IMG/VR virus record: IMGVR_UViG_3300047496_000141
Location: 1-27,021 of that record
Source of the DNA: a virus
Reading direction: 5' to 3' (one strand)
DNA: 27,021 bases
Under the pieces are notes generated by a model. The model saw only the letters and a program-made list of their open reading frames with translations. It ran no database searches and was not told the DNA's origin. The translations under genes were made by a program, and so were the position numbers. Of this stretch, positions 1-6,781 are shown piece after piece (position 1 is the stretch's first letter; every line of letters begins with the position of its first letter).

Positions 1-1
1 G

Positions 2-94
2 CAACTCTTTCTTCCGTATGCAATGGCAAAAAACGGACAGACATTATTCGAGCAGATAACCGACTCTGGGCTTTTGCTTGGAGAAGAAAAATAA
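2..94 (+). CDS. 3' end of an upstream gene (partial)
   Basis: Frame 2 is open from the window edge to a TAA at 92-94 and gives 30 residues ending ITDSGLLLGEEK. The next gene starts two bases later, matching the tight packing elsewhere. The fragment is too short to identify. It could be a chance open frame, but its composition and its exact abutment to the next ATG favour a real C-terminus. Confidence 0.5.
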   Translation, partial: QLFLPYAMAKNGQTLFEQITDSGLLLGEEK

Positions 95-96
95 CC

Positions 97-348
97 ATGC
101 ACCCAGATCAATTCATTCAGGAGAAGGTAAATGAACTTTTTAGCCGAGAAGACTCTCAAACCTATATTATTACACAAGCTCTTGTGAAAGAACTTCTCGC
201 CTCCGCCATACACTACGGTGAGCAGAGGATGGTGGAGAAGATGAAGGGACATGTCGAAGAAATAGAAAGTTCTTACCATTTTGACGGTACGATTTCACGC
301 TCCGAAGTCCTCGCTTTACTCACATCAAACTTAACTAAGGGGAAATAA
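97..348 (+). CDS. Small hypothetical protein (83 aa)
   Basis: A soluble, mostly helical and charged protein (VNELFSRED, VKELLASAIHYGEQRMVEKM). No domain is recognised. It starts 2 nt after the stop of the preceding partial gene, and its stop lies 4 nt before the next start, so it belongs to a run of co-oriented small genes. The central helical stretch resembles many short phage accessory proteins that carry a run of the type SAIHYGEQRMVEKMKG, but this is not diagnostic. Function unknown. Confidence 0.6.
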   Translation: MHPDQFIQEKVNELFSREDSQTYIITQALVKELLASAIHYGEQRMVEKMKGHVEEIESSYHFDGTISRSEVLALLTSNLTKGK

Positions 349-352
349 TAAA

Positions 353-541
353 ATGAACAAAAAAATAAAAGAACTTGAAATGAGAATTGAGAGACTTGAA
401 GAAGGACAAAAAAATCCTGCTCCAGTGATAATCAATGTTCCTTCATTGCCGCCTTATCCATACCTACAAACTACTCAAAATCCGAATCTTCATTACCACA
501 ATGATATACCTTGTTATATAAATCCCTGCGGGCGGTGCTAA
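353..541 (+). CDS. Small coiled-coil/proline-tyrosine-rich protein (62 aa)
   Basis: Residues 1-20 (KIKELEMRIERLEEGQK) form a short heptad-like amphipathic helix, so a small coiled-coil oligomer is likely. The remainder is low complexity, rich in Pro, Tyr and Asn, and ends CYINPCGRC with three cysteines. A purine-rich GGGGAAATAA stretch precedes the ATG and may be a weak ribosome binding site. No family is recognised. The coiled coil plus disordered tail suggests a binding or adaptor peptide, but that is inference only. Confidence 0.55.
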   Translation: MNKKIKELEMRIERLEEGQKNPAPVIINVPSLPPYPYLQTTQNPNLHYHNDIPCYINPCGRC

Positions 542-555
542 CCCAACCCAATACT

Positions 556-1104
556 ATGAAAACAAAGAAATTAGGTGACACAGAATTTGAAAAGAAATTC
601 ACCGAACTCACTGGGGCGACTTTTGTGGATGTAACACCAAAATCCCCCGAAGAACTCCAATCACAAGCAGATGCTGTTGATGAGGGGAAGAAAAGTGCAT
701 GGGAGCGTCGTTACTGGGATAAATATGCCAATTTAGCGACTCACCCGTTAGCAAATGGTTTAAAAGATTTTATTGAAAAAGAACGCCTCCTAGCCGCAGC
801 AGAAGAGAGGGAGAAGCATCCAGAGATCGTAATCTGCTCCGCTGTAGCCGCAACTGATGGCACGATCGTCCGAGGACACCGCCATCACGATGCCATCCGC
901 ACACTTTCGCAAATCCCAGGTAAGACATATAGCTACGGAAAAGGAGACACACAGGGCTTCGTAACATCAAAGGGGAGGTACGTAACACGAAAAAAAGGAT
1001 ATGAGATACAGCGTGCCGCTGGCGTAAAATCCAGGCTACAAGGAAGCGAGCACGCCTCAGAAGCGTACTTGAATGGAGAGCTTTATTCAGAAGACCTTTA
1101 CTAA
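556..1104 (+). CDS. Conserved phage protein with QGFV/GRYVTR motif (182 aa)
   Basis: I chose the ATG at 556 over an in-frame ATG at 511 because the latter lies inside the preceding gene, which stops at 541. The C-terminal half carries VICSAVAATDGTIVRGHRHHDAI (about residues 92-114) followed by TQGFVTSKGRYVTRKKGYEI (about 132-151). I recognise this two-part pattern from a widespread phage and plasmid family of unknown function in which a 'G.RH.D...' segment precedes 'QGF....G.F..R.EA'. The N-terminal half is charged and appears linker-like. No catalytic role can be assigned. Confidence 0.7.
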   Translation: MKTKKLGDTEFEKKFTELTGATFVDVTPKSPEELQSQADAVDEGKKSAWERRYWDKYANLATHPLANGLKDFIEKERLLAAAEEREKHPEIVICSAVAATDGTIVRGHRHHDAIRTLSQIPGKTYSYGKGDTQGFVTSKGRYVTRKKGYEIQRAAGVKSRLQGSEHASEAYLNGELYSEDLY

Positions 1105-1105
1105 A

Positions 1106-1414
1106 ATGGAAACATCAAAAAACTCTTGGATTCCCAATCAAAGACAAAACGTCATAGACATGGCAACCAAGTACCCCACTCAGGTGACGAATGCGATTGA
1201 CTGTGCGTATCTGGCGGGAGTGGCGGCAGGGAGAAAGAATGAGAGGGAGTTGGTGGTGCGGGAGATTGGGGAGAAGGTTAGAGAATTAAGAGTATTCCGT
1301 GACCCTGCTGATATTGCAAAAGGTTACGAAATGTCAGATACAGCCTCTTGCTACAACCAGGGAGTGAACGATTCCCTCGAAATTATCAACAGCTTCACTA
1401 AGGAAACAAAATGA
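1106..1414 (+). CDS. Small hypothetical protein (102 aa)
   Basis: The start at 1106 follows the previous stop (1104) by one base; an upstream in-frame ATG at 1073 would overlap the preceding gene. The protein contains a Gly/Ala helix (YLAGVAAGRKNERELVV) and charged helices, with no membrane segment. The pattern of a 'GVAAGRKNEREL' helix followed by a late helix is common among small phage proteins of unknown function. It overlaps the next gene by an ATGA junction, implying translational coupling. Confidence 0.6.
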   Translation: METSKNSWIPNQRQNVIDMATKYPTQVTNAIDCAYLAGVAAGRKNERELVVREIGEKVRELRVFRDPADIAKGYEMSDTASCYNQGVNDSLEIINSFTKETK

Positions 1415-1623
1415 CCCCACTACTCAATCTTATCGCAGAGCAGGAAGAGAGATTTCGCAAGAAATTTTTCTGTAAATTACCAGATTGTTGCAATGGAGAA
1501 AAAATGTCTGATTTCTATACCGTAAAACAGATTCAATCCTTCCATCGTTCTTCTCTCATCGCCATACTGGAAGAACAAATCTCCTATTACCAGACGGTCG
1601 TAGATAATTTGAAAAAGAAATGA
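1411..1623 (+). CDS. Small helical protein, copy 1 of a tandem duplicate (70 aa)
   Basis: It starts in an ATGA overlap with the preceding gene; AAGGA lies 5-9 nt upstream and may serve as a ribosome binding site. It begins MTPLLNLIAEQEERF and ends IAILEEQISYYQTVVDNLKKK. The next gene begins MTLLSLIAEQEAYR and has the same last 15 residues, so the two are paralogues from a tandem duplication. The middle parts differ: this copy has KLPDCCNGEKMSDFYTVKQI. Function unknown; likely a small helical bundle. Confidence 0.65.
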   Translation: MTPLLNLIAEQEERFRKKFFCKLPDCCNGEKMSDFYTVKQIQSFHRSSLIAILEEQISYYQTVVDNLKKK

Positions 1624-1847
1624 CCCTCCTTTCCCTCATAGCAGAGCAGGAGGCATACAGAATTTCAAACTATGTTGACGGCCCTAGAGTCAACAGCGTA
1701 GTCCGTGAATCCATCATCGCAATACTGGAAGGGGAGATTGAGCGGATGATGTCGCAAAAAAAGAAGGAGGCATTTTACATAAAATTTCATCTCGACCAAC
1801 AAATCTCCTACTACCAGACGGTGGTGGATAACTTGAAAAAGAAATGA
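1620..1847 (+). CDS. Small helical protein, copy 2 of a tandem duplicate (75 aa)
   Basis: ATGA overlap with copy 1 and another ATGA overlap with the following gene. The N-terminus (LLSLIAEQE), the central SIIAILE and the C-terminal QISYYQTVVDNLKKK match copy 1, but this copy has an inserted charged segment (GEIERMMSQKKKEAFYIKFHLDQ). Sequence identity is concentrated at the two ends, as expected if the pair diverged by insertion or deletion in the middle after duplication. Function unknown. Confidence 0.65.
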   Translation: MTLLSLIAEQEAYRISNYVDGPRVNSVVRESIIAILEGEIERMMSQKKKEAFYIKFHLDQQISYYQTVVDNLKKK

Positions 1848-2320
1848 CAAACAAACTCAAAGAAGTAAGAGAAGCGATCATTGCGGCTGTACCAGGGATT
1901 ATGAAGCTGGAGTTTGGGTGTGAGGTGAAAACGACACAGCGTGGAATGGGAAAAATGTTTTATCTTGGGCACTATGATGGTCCTGGCCATAATTGGCTCG
2001 CTGTTTATCCTGAAAAATGGAGTCCTGTTCTGGAACGGCCGATGTATAGCTTTGGTTGGGAAAAGGGGTGTGTAATGGATTGGGAAATCCTCGGCCGCAA
2101 GATAGGGATTGCGGATGTCATGAGAGCGCTATCCGAAAAGAAGTTTTTAGAACATCCCGATGGAGGTCGTTTTGTGGCCAGAAATTTCTATATGAACGCT
2201 GAAGGTCAATGCACGACTGATACAGGCCTAGTTCTTTGTTCATGGAACCTCTCTACCGACGATCTCTCTGCTCAGAGTGAAGAATGCGTCGCCTTTATTC
2301 ATTCAATTTTGTGCAAATGA
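1844..2320 (+). CDS. Hypothetical protein (158 aa)
   Basis: A soluble alpha/beta-looking protein starting MTNKLKEVREAIIAAVPGIM and translationally coupled by ATGA on both sides. The opening 'REAIIAAVPGIMKLEFGCEV' and the later 'ILGRKIGIADVMRAL' resemble a type of small phage protein often seen in metagenomic phages ('L.ALREAI..AVP.I.eL.fGC.v......IGR.I.L.DVL.AI'). I recognise that style without knowing a function. It is the longest member of the early gene cluster apart from the gene at 556. Enzymatic motifs are not apparent. Confidence 0.65.
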   Translation: MTNKLKEVREAIIAAVPGIMKLEFGCEVKTTQRGMGKMFYLGHYDGPGHNWLAVYPEKWSPVLERPMYSFGWEKGCVMDWEILGRKIGIADVMRALSEKKFLEHPDGGRFVARNFYMNAEGQCTTDTGLVLCSWNLSTDDLSAQSEECVAFIHSILCK

Positions 2321-2445
2321 ACCTCCAACTCGACGAAAAAGAAGTAACGGAACTGTATCAAAAATGGCAAGAGAGCAGTGCTAACTTTTGGATGATAGCG
2401 GAGTATCTAATGACTCAATTACAAGAACAATATTTTAAGAAATGA
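2317..2445 (+). CDS. Small helical protein (42 aa)
   Basis: An ATG within ATGA overlaps the previous stop, and a TGA overlaps the next start. The product (MNLQLDEKEVTELYQKWQES...) is one or two amphipathic helices with no cysteines or membrane segment. It is supported mainly by coupled start/stop junctions on both sides. Function unknown. Confidence 0.55.
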   Translation: MNLQLDEKEVTELYQKWQESSANFWMIAEYLMTQLQEQYFKK

Positions 2446-2612
2446 AACTAGAAATCCACGATATTAGAACTAGAAAAGGAATCAACGATGGTTGGGTAGC
2501 TTGGGTCGATTTCTCTCACAAGCAAGCTTTCGGCAAAACCGAGGGCCAAGCGATTGATAAACTAGTAAAAGAGCTTCACTTAAAAATCTCACAACCTCAT
2601 AGTAAAAATTAA
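2442..2612 (+). CDS. Small HicB-like-fold candidate protein (56 aa)
   Basis: It starts in an ATGA overlap. The segment DGWVAWVDFSHKQAFGKTEG (residues 16-35) followed by QAIDKLVKELHLKI looks like two beta strands, a turn with GxTxxxA, and a helix. This is the pattern of the HicB/partial RNase H-like fold in type II antitoxins ('...F.dlpG..a.GdT.eEAl..l...l'). No HicA partner is visible beside it, so a free-standing HicB-like phage protein is the most that can be said. Resemblance is by eye and weak. Confidence 0.5.
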   Translation: MKLEIHDIRTRKGINDGWVAWVDFSHKQAFGKTEGQAIDKLVKELHLKISQPHSKN

Positions 2613-2613
2613 C

Positions 2614-2748
2614 ATGAAAAATCCCCCAATCTGTGAGTGTGGAGAGGAGATGAAGGAGAAAGGAGGAATCTGGGATTTTCAATTTGAAATAAGGAAATTA
2701 AATCGTATTTACCAATGCCCGAAGTGTAAGGAAATAAAAATTGTATGA
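2614..2748 (+). CDS. Small zinc-ribbon protein (44 aa)
   Basis: The product has two cysteine pairs: CEC at residues 7-9 and CPKC at 35-38. Together they form a plausible Zn ribbon of about 30 residues. It abuts the previous stop (1 nt gap) and overlaps the YopX gene by ATGA. Its last codons lie inside a 20-bp direct repeat (2732-2751) that recurs at 3180-3199. Specific function unknown; such peptides often bind nucleic acid or host proteins. Confidence 0.55.
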   Translation: MKNPPICECGEEMKEKGGIWDFQFEIRKLNRIYQCPKCKEIKIV

Positions 2749-2751
2749 AAA
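2732..2751 (+). repeat. 20-bp direct repeat, left copy
   Basis: AAATAAAAATTGTATGAAAA is present exactly at 2732-2751 and at 3180-3199. Each copy contains the start codon of the gene that follows (2745 and 3193). The two copies bracket the YopX gene. The sequence is AT-rich, so chance contributes, but a 20-of-20 match at equivalent positions relative to two starts is notable. Confidence 0.7.
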
Positions 2752-3185
2752 GAGAAATAAAATTCAGAGCGTGGTGCAAAACTCATTCGATGATGGTGGA
2801 AGTTGGAGCTTGCTTCTTTGAAACTGGAAGTGTTAAGGGGATTTTTGGAAAAGGAAGTGAGATTTTCATGGCGAAGCCAAATGTGATTCTTGTGCAATTC
2901 ACTGGCCTCAAAGACCGAAAAGAAAAAGAAATCTATGAAGGTGATATCGTTCAGTCATACTACGATAAAGTAGATAAGATTCCTACCAAACCAACTGATT
3001 TTCCGATGGGGAAAAGAGGAAGACCTTTCGCTGTTGAGATAGAAGCATTCGGAGACAGCGTGACTATCAAAGGTCGTATAAAGAATGAATGTTCCAGTTT
3101 GATTTCCTATTTGGTTTCTCTACCTACAAATTGTGAAGTAATTGGAAACATTTATGAGAATCCGGAATTACTTGATAACAAATAA
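2745..3185 (+). CDS. YopX-family protein (146 aa)
   Basis: Hallmarks of the YopX family (Pfam YopX, common in phages and prophages of diverse bacteria) are visible. These are an N-terminal MKREIKFRAWCKTHSMM, a central VQFTGLKDRKEKEIYEGDIV (residues about 50-69) and a C-terminal EVIGNIYENPELL. Length is typical for the family, whose molecular function is not established to my knowledge. The gene is bracketed by 20-bp exact direct repeats, so it may be an exchangeable cassette. ATGA coupling to the upstream zinc-ribbon gene suggests it is still co-translated. Confidence 0.9.
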   Translation: MKREIKFRAWCKTHSMMVEVGACFFETGSVKGIFGKGSEIFMAKPNVILVQFTGLKDRKEKEIYEGDIVQSYYDKVDKIPTKPTDFPMGKRGRPFAVEIEAFGDSVTIKGRIKNECSSLISYLVSLPTNCEVIGNIYENPELLDNK

Positions 3186-3199
3186 AAATTGTATGAAAA
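3180..3199 (+). repeat. 20-bp direct repeat, right copy
   Basis: Exact copy of 2732-2751, again containing the start codon of the next gene (3193). Homologous recombination between the copies would remove the YopX gene cleanly and leave a functional start for the downstream zinc-ribbon gene. Confidence 0.7.
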
Positions 3200-3306
3200 A
3201 ATGTCCGAACTGCGGAGAGGAAAGGTATATAGTCAGTATCTTGGGGAGTATATGTGGGAACTGTTTTTATGATGGTATACCTCCTTTACCAGTAGAAAAG
3301 AAATAA
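3193..3306 (+). CDS. Small zinc-ribbon protein (37 aa)
   Basis: Two CxxC knuckles, CPNC (residues 4-7) and CGNC (21-24), 13 residues apart, form a compact zinc ribbon (MKKCPNCGEERYIVS...). The start codon sits inside the right 20-bp repeat. The HNH gene follows after a single base. Function unknown; treble-clef or ribbon peptides like this are frequent in phage accessory regions. Confidence 0.6.
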   Translation: MKKCPNCGEERYIVSILGSICGNCFYDGIPPLPVEKK

Positions 3307-3307
3307 G

Positions 3308-3628
3308 ATGGGGAAAGTTCGTAAAATCGGTTACAAAATTCTCGCTCAGTTGGTCCCTCGTTCTCAAGGAATTTGTCCTCTCTGCGGTGAAGAAATAGAC
3401 CTCGAAGGAATCAAGCAATATGTTCACTGGAGGCAAAACCGTAAAGCAAGAGGCGTAATCAAAAGACGAAGGAAAACGGTTGATGTAAACATAGATCACA
3501 TTCACCCCATAGAACACGGTGGCGGAAATGAAATACAAAACCTACAACTTGTTCATCCTTATTGCAATTCATTAAAAAGCGATAGGCTCGGAATACCGAG
3601 ATATTGGAATCGTTCAAAATTAAAATAA
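3308..3628 (+). CDS. HNH endonuclease (106 aa)
   Basis: A single-domain HNH (beta-beta-alpha-metal) nuclease. CPLC at residues 23-26 supplies the first structural zinc pair. IDHIHPIEHGGGNEIQNLQ (62-80) holds the catalytic DH and the conserved Asn, and LVHPYCNSLK (81-90) gives the last His and the CN..K of the metal site. Single-domain HNH proteins near terminase genes often help DNA packaging in phages such as HK97, but this one is about 1.2 kb upstream of the small terminase. A homing or general nicking role is also possible. It has a basic linker (RRRK, 53-56) between the zinc pair and the core. Confidence 0.9.
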   Translation: MGKVRKIGYKILAQLVPRSQGICPLCGEEIDLEGIKQYVHWRQNRKARGVIKRRRKTVDVNIDHIHPIEHGGGNEIQNLQLVHPYCNSLKSDRLGIPRYWNRSKLK

Positions 3629-3629
3629 G

Positions 3630-3827
3630 ATGAAAGAAATAGATCTCACAAAAATATACGATCGTGCTCTCTATGTCGATACAGGAGCAGTCAGAAGAGG
3701 CAAGAGTGGAATTTGGCACAATGCTCGCGCTGCAAGAGGAAGGTTCCGCTGGCGCATTCGTGATGCTTTCAACGTTCTCATAGGCAGAGCAGACGCACTT
3801 TATTGGACTATTGATCTCGACAAATGA
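3630..3827 (+). CDS. Small basic hypothetical protein (65 aa)
   Basis: Starts two bases after the HNH stop and ends in an ATGA overlap with the next gene. Rich in Arg (AVRRGKSGIWHNARAARGRFRWRIRDA), which suggests nucleic-acid or phosphate contact, followed by a hydrophobic segment (FNVLIGRADALYWTI). No family recognised. Confidence 0.55.
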   Translation: MKEIDLTKIYDRALYVDTGAVRRGKSGIWHNARAARGRFRWRIRDAFNVLIGRADALYWTIDLDK

Positions 3828-4018
3828 AACCAGAAAAAATCAGCCTTCAAGAAGCTATCGCTATTCATCAGCTGCACGCAAGAAAATCTCCCCAACGTGT
3901 CACCATCTGTTACGCTGGCCAATGGTATGACATACGCGGAATGAGCACACAAGAAGTTGAGCTTTTTATTCAAAGTATTATTAATCCCGATACTAAAATC
4001 ATCGAAACAAACATATGA
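3824..4018 (+). CDS. Small hypothetical protein (64 aa)
   Basis: Coupled by ATGA on both sides. It contains a helix (SLQEAIAIHQLHARKS) and a strand pair (RVTICYAGQWYDIRGMSTQEVELFIQSI). No known family, no cysteines arranged as a metal site, no membrane segment. Confidence 0.55.
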   Translation: MKPEKISLQEAIAIHQLHARKSPQRVTICYAGQWYDIRGMSTQEVELFIQSIINPDTKIIETNI

Positions 4019-4173
4019 AAAACTACATCGTAATCACATCAGACGAATTGAAGCATTTGGAAATTGAAGTGAATGAAAAGATGGACAATGGTTATGCTCC
4101 GTTCGGCTCTCTCGTGGTACACACCAACATCCAAGGCATCTTCTTCTATTACCAAGCTATGCTCAAGAGATGA
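4015..4173 (+). CDS. DUF1737-like small protein (52 aa)
   Basis: The layout MKNYIVITSDELKHLEIEV, then NEKMDNGYAPFGSLVVH and a terminal GIFFYYQAMLKR matches the DUF1737 pattern: a strand, a helix with 'L...VN..i..G..P.Gg', then a strand ending 'yyQAM'. These are small phage and bacterial proteins of unknown function. It is coupled by ATGA to both neighbours. Confidence 0.65.
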   Translation: MKNYIVITSDELKHLEIEVNEKMDNGYAPFGSLVVHTNIQGIFFYYQAMLKR

Positions 4174-4349
4174 AAGAATACCCCTACGAAGGCGCGCGCA
4201 GTACGCTCTGCTCTTGTGGGAAGGTCTGCTTCGATAAGAAGACTGCCGAGACAAAAGCCAACTTCCTCCACAAACTCGGCAAGGTAAAGAAGCTCACAAT
4301 TTATCCATGTAAGGAATCAGGGAAATGGCATCTAACAAAAGGAAAGTAG
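4170..4349 (+). CDS. Small zinc-binding WHLT-type protein (59 aa)
   Basis: The cluster CSCGKVC (residues 14-20), a helix (TAETKANFLHKL) and the ending YPCKESGKWHLTKGK resemble a family of tiny phage and bacterial proteins that end 'Y.C..C..WHlT'. Here the second Cys of the final pair is replaced (PCKES), while W53 and H54 are kept, so the metal site would use CxC/C plus Cys and His. The start overlaps the preceding gene by ATGA. Function unknown. Confidence 0.6.
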   Translation: MKEYPYEGARSTLCSCGKVCFDKKTAETKANFLHKLGKVKKLTIYPCKESGKWHLTKGK

Positions 4350-4621
4350 GTTTCGAGATATGCTTCAAGCACGGAAGGAAGAAGTCTTGTTCAGAATGCA
4401 GGGGACAAAAAAAGCGCGAACTCAAGCAGATCGCTGAAATCTTGAAGCGTCAAAAGATACGCGCAGCTATTCAAAATGCCTTGTCCGGTGGTATAGTAAT
4501 CCTATATGGACAACACAACACAAGTCTCAGTAGTGCAAACCAAAACTCCAGCCAAGGAGGAGCGCGTCGCCTATACGATCCGAGACAATTTGTTCCGCCT
4601 GGAGGTGCTGGAATCAGCTAA
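4325..4621 (+). CDS. Small basic Cys/His ORF overlapping terminase small subunit (98 aa)
   Basis: It begins MASNKRKVGFEICFKHGRKKSCSECRGQKKREL, where C13, H16, C22 and C25 look like a metal-binding site. Coding potential seems real for the first about 60 residues. The last about 38 residues (4506-4621) overlap the small terminase gene in another frame and look like a by-product. It also overlaps the preceding gene by 25 nt. Either this is a true gene with a long C-terminal overlap, or only its N-terminal part matters. Nothing else explains 4350-4505. Confidence 0.5.
   Translation: MASNKRKVGFEICFKHGRKKSCSECRGQKKRELKQIAEILKRQKIRAAIQNALSGGIVILYGQHNTSLSSANQNSSQGGARRLYDPRQFVPPGGAGIS
4470..4497 (+). 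promoter_or_regulatory. Weak candidate promoter for the terminase genes
   Basis: TTCAAA (4470-4475) and TATAGT (4492-4497) are 16 bp apart, and the small terminase ATG lies 8 nt after the -10 hexamer. The -10 is identical to the one before the gene at 8214, but the gap is two bases longer than in the four leaderless candidates. It lies inside another ORF. Tentative. Confidence 0.25.
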
Positions 4622-5054
4622 TGCATGGTGGAACAGTAGGATAAAAGTCGAACGCTTAATCATAGCTCTGAAAAGCGGCCTCAGTGTTAGACAATCCTGC
4701 ATCCAGGCTCACATATCAGAGATGCAATACAAGTACTTCGTAGACAGGCATCCGGACTTTTATAATATTAAAGCGATCTGTGAAGAAGTGAGTGCTATGG
4801 CCGTAGAAACTGGCATCAGTCATCATATACGCGCCAAAGACAAAAACGTTCTCATGTGGGCTGCCGAGCGTATCAATCCGGACAAGTGGGCGAAAAAGGA
4901 AGGTTTCGGACTAGCACAGCCAGGGACTACGAATAACATTCAACAGGTCATCAATCAGACCGTTGTATTCACTGGCTCGCTTGCGGAGCGTTTGAGGAAA
5001 AGAGAAGAGGCGAAAGCGGCAGCAGCTAAACCTCAGCCAAATGGAAACAATTGA
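4506..5054 (+). CDS. terS: Terminase small subunit (182 aa)
   Basis: Position directly before the large subunit, length, and an N-terminal DNA-binding helix-turn-helix support this call. The segment VERLIIALKSGLSVRQSCIQ, then AHISEMQYKYFVDRHPDF (about residues 48-86), is the HTH that recognises packaging sites in this family. The middle region (AKDKNVLMWAAERINPDKW) is the usual conserved 'l.wlae......W' element linking to oligomerisation helices. The C-terminal tail is Ala/Lys rich. It overlaps the large subunit start by 14 nt. It would form a ring that binds pac or cos DNA and delivers it to the motor. Confidence 0.88.
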   Translation: MDNTTQVSVVQTKTPAKEERVAYTIRDNLFRLEVLESANAWWNSRIKVERLIIALKSGLSVRQSCIQAHISEMQYKYFVDRHPDFYNIKAICEEVSAMAVETGISHHIRAKDKNVLMWAAERINPDKWAKKEGFGLAQPGTTNNIQQVINQTVVFTGSLAERLRKREEAKAAAAKPQPNGNN

Positions 5055-6780
5055 ACGAAAGAATACGTCGCTGTATGAGTTGGCCTTCGATGACTTCAAG
5101 TCTTTCGTGGAGGGCATTGTCGGCTTGCAGAATCAGTCTTTTCATAATGACATTGACGATGACATTTCCAACCCGATGCACAAGCAGACAGTCATCTCCT
5201 TTCCTCGAGACCACGGCAAGAGCACGCACATTTCCGTAGCGTACCCTCTCTGGGAGATCGCGAAGAACCACAATGTCCGTATCCTTCTCATCTCGGCCAC
5301 TGGTGCAGTGTCGGAGGCTTTCTTGTCTCAGATTGTTGGTCACATCGACCGCAATGAAAACTACCGTGCCTTTGCAACATACATAGACCCACAAGAGCGA
5401 GGAGTCATTCCTCGCATGAAGAACTATGCGAAGAGCCGTGAGAACTGGTCAGGCAAGAGCATCGTCATTGACCGTCCTGAGCTCAACTTGAAAGACTCGA
5501 CCATCGAAGCCGTCGGCGTGCTTGGCTCAATTCTTTCGAAGCGTGCCGACATCATCATCTGTGACGACATCGTGAACCAGGTAAACAGCGCGACCGAGGG
5601 GCAACGTTTGAAAATCATCGACTGGATTTACACCACCATCATGCCGGTGCTTGTGCCTGGAGGAAAGTTTATCTATCTCGGAAACACTTGGCATCAGGAA
5701 GACTTGGTCGCGAAGCTGATGAAAGACCCGCAGTTCCAGTGCAAGAAAAAGATGCCGGCTATTCTTTCGGAGAGCATTCACCCGGAACTCTGGGAGCAGT
5801 GGGCTGGCATCATCATCGATGAATCGCTTTCTGTGGAGGACAGGCATATCAAAGCCGAAGAGTTCTATCAGCTCAATAAGGTTGCGATGGACGAAGGCAC
5901 GAAGGTCTTGTGGCCGACGCGCTATCCGTACAAGAATCTTTATTTGAAACGTCTCTCGAACCCTTATGCTTTCGCTCGCATGTACCAGTGTGATCCAAGT
6001 AATCGACCAGACCAGAAGTTCAAGGACGAATGGCTCGAGCGTGCCATGAAGCGCGGTGCATTGCTCCGGCTCCAAGACGAGAAGCGCACAGGCGTTGAAA
6101 TGGACATCACCACGGAGGGCGTTGACCTTGCTATCTCGGAATCATCAAACTCGGACGACTGCGTCATTCTCTCGCTCGACAAGGTGAGGTACGGCAATGA
6201 ACTCTACAAGACCGGCGACTACATCTTGCGCAACATCAAGCGCGGTAAGTGGACACCGAATCAAGTCAAAGAGAATATCAAGTGGGAATATGAGAATGTG
6301 AAGCCGGACGGCATACGCGTGGAGACTGTCGGCTATCAGGAGGCGATACAGAAAGATCTCGACGATATGGGCGTGCCTGTTCATGGCTACCATACTGGTG
6401 GCGAGAAGAAAGATCCATTCATCGGTATCAACTCTATCGCTATCCTCTTCGAGCTTGGAAAGTTCGTGCTGCCCTACGATCAGAAAGACCCGCGCACTAT
6501 TCAGCTTGTGGCTCAGCTTGTCTCGGAGATGCGCGCATTCCCTGACGGACACACTGGTGACTCCCTCATGGCACTATGGTTTGCCTTTTCTGAGGCTCGC
6601 GATCTTCTCGGAACGAAACCGATGATACCTACGCCGTCGGCTGGTGTCGTGAAGGACTCGCCGGATATGTCCGATGACTTTGTTCTCATGGAGGGAAACA
6701 AGAAAGCAGACCAAGCATTGATACTCGAGCAGCAATACGAACGCTCGAACTTCCAAAACTTAATGCGTATCCGAAGATAG
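5041..6780 (+). CDS. terL: Terminase large subunit, ATPase-nuclease motor (579 aa)
   Basis: Two domains are visible. The ATPase has a Walker A-like loop FPRDHGKS (residues 54-61), a Walker B strand DIIICDD (170-176) and the coupling motif IYLGNTWHQEDL (211-222). The RNase H-like nuclease begins at GVDLAISES (360-368, with the acidic D362) and ends at HTGDSLMALWFAFSEA (504-519, D507). A central acidic candidate lies in VETVGYQEAI (428-437). Length is typical. It cuts concatemeric DNA and pumps it through the portal into the prohead. The start at 5041 overlaps the small subunit stop. Codon usage looks more GC-rich than in the early small genes. Confidence 0.96.
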   Translation: METIERKNTSLYELAFDDFKSFVEGIVGLQNQSFHNDIDDDISNPMHKQTVISFPRDHGKSTHISVAYPLWEIAKNHNVRILLISATGAVSEAFLSQIVGHIDRNENYRAFATYIDPQERGVIPRMKNYAKSRENWSGKSIVIDRPELNLKDSTIEAVGVLGSILSKRADIIICDDIVNQVNSATEGQRLKIIDWIYTTIMPVLVPGGKFIYLGNTWHQEDLVAKLMKDPQFQCKKKMPAILSESIHPELWEQWAGIIIDESLSVEDRHIKAEEFYQLNKVAMDEGTKVLWPTRYPYKNLYLKRLSNPYAFARMYQCDPSNRPDQKFKDEWLERAMKRGALLRLQDEKRTGVEMDITTEGVDLAISESSNSDDCVILSLDKVRYGNELYKTGDYILRNIKRGKWTPNQVKENIKWEYENVKPDGIRVETVGYQEAIQKDLDDMGVPVHGYHTGGEKKDPFIGINSIAILFELGKFVLPYDQKDPRTIQLVAQLVSEMRAFPDGHTGDSLMALWFAFSEARDLLGTKPMIPTPSAGVVKDSPDMSDDFVLMEGNKKADQALILEQQYERSNFQNLMRIRR

Positions 6781-6781
6781 G

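Noticed and set aside
5527-6075. Minus-strand ORF (182 aa) opposite terL
   Set aside because: The + frame has all terminase motifs; the antisense frame is a by-product of codon usage and has no recognisable domain.
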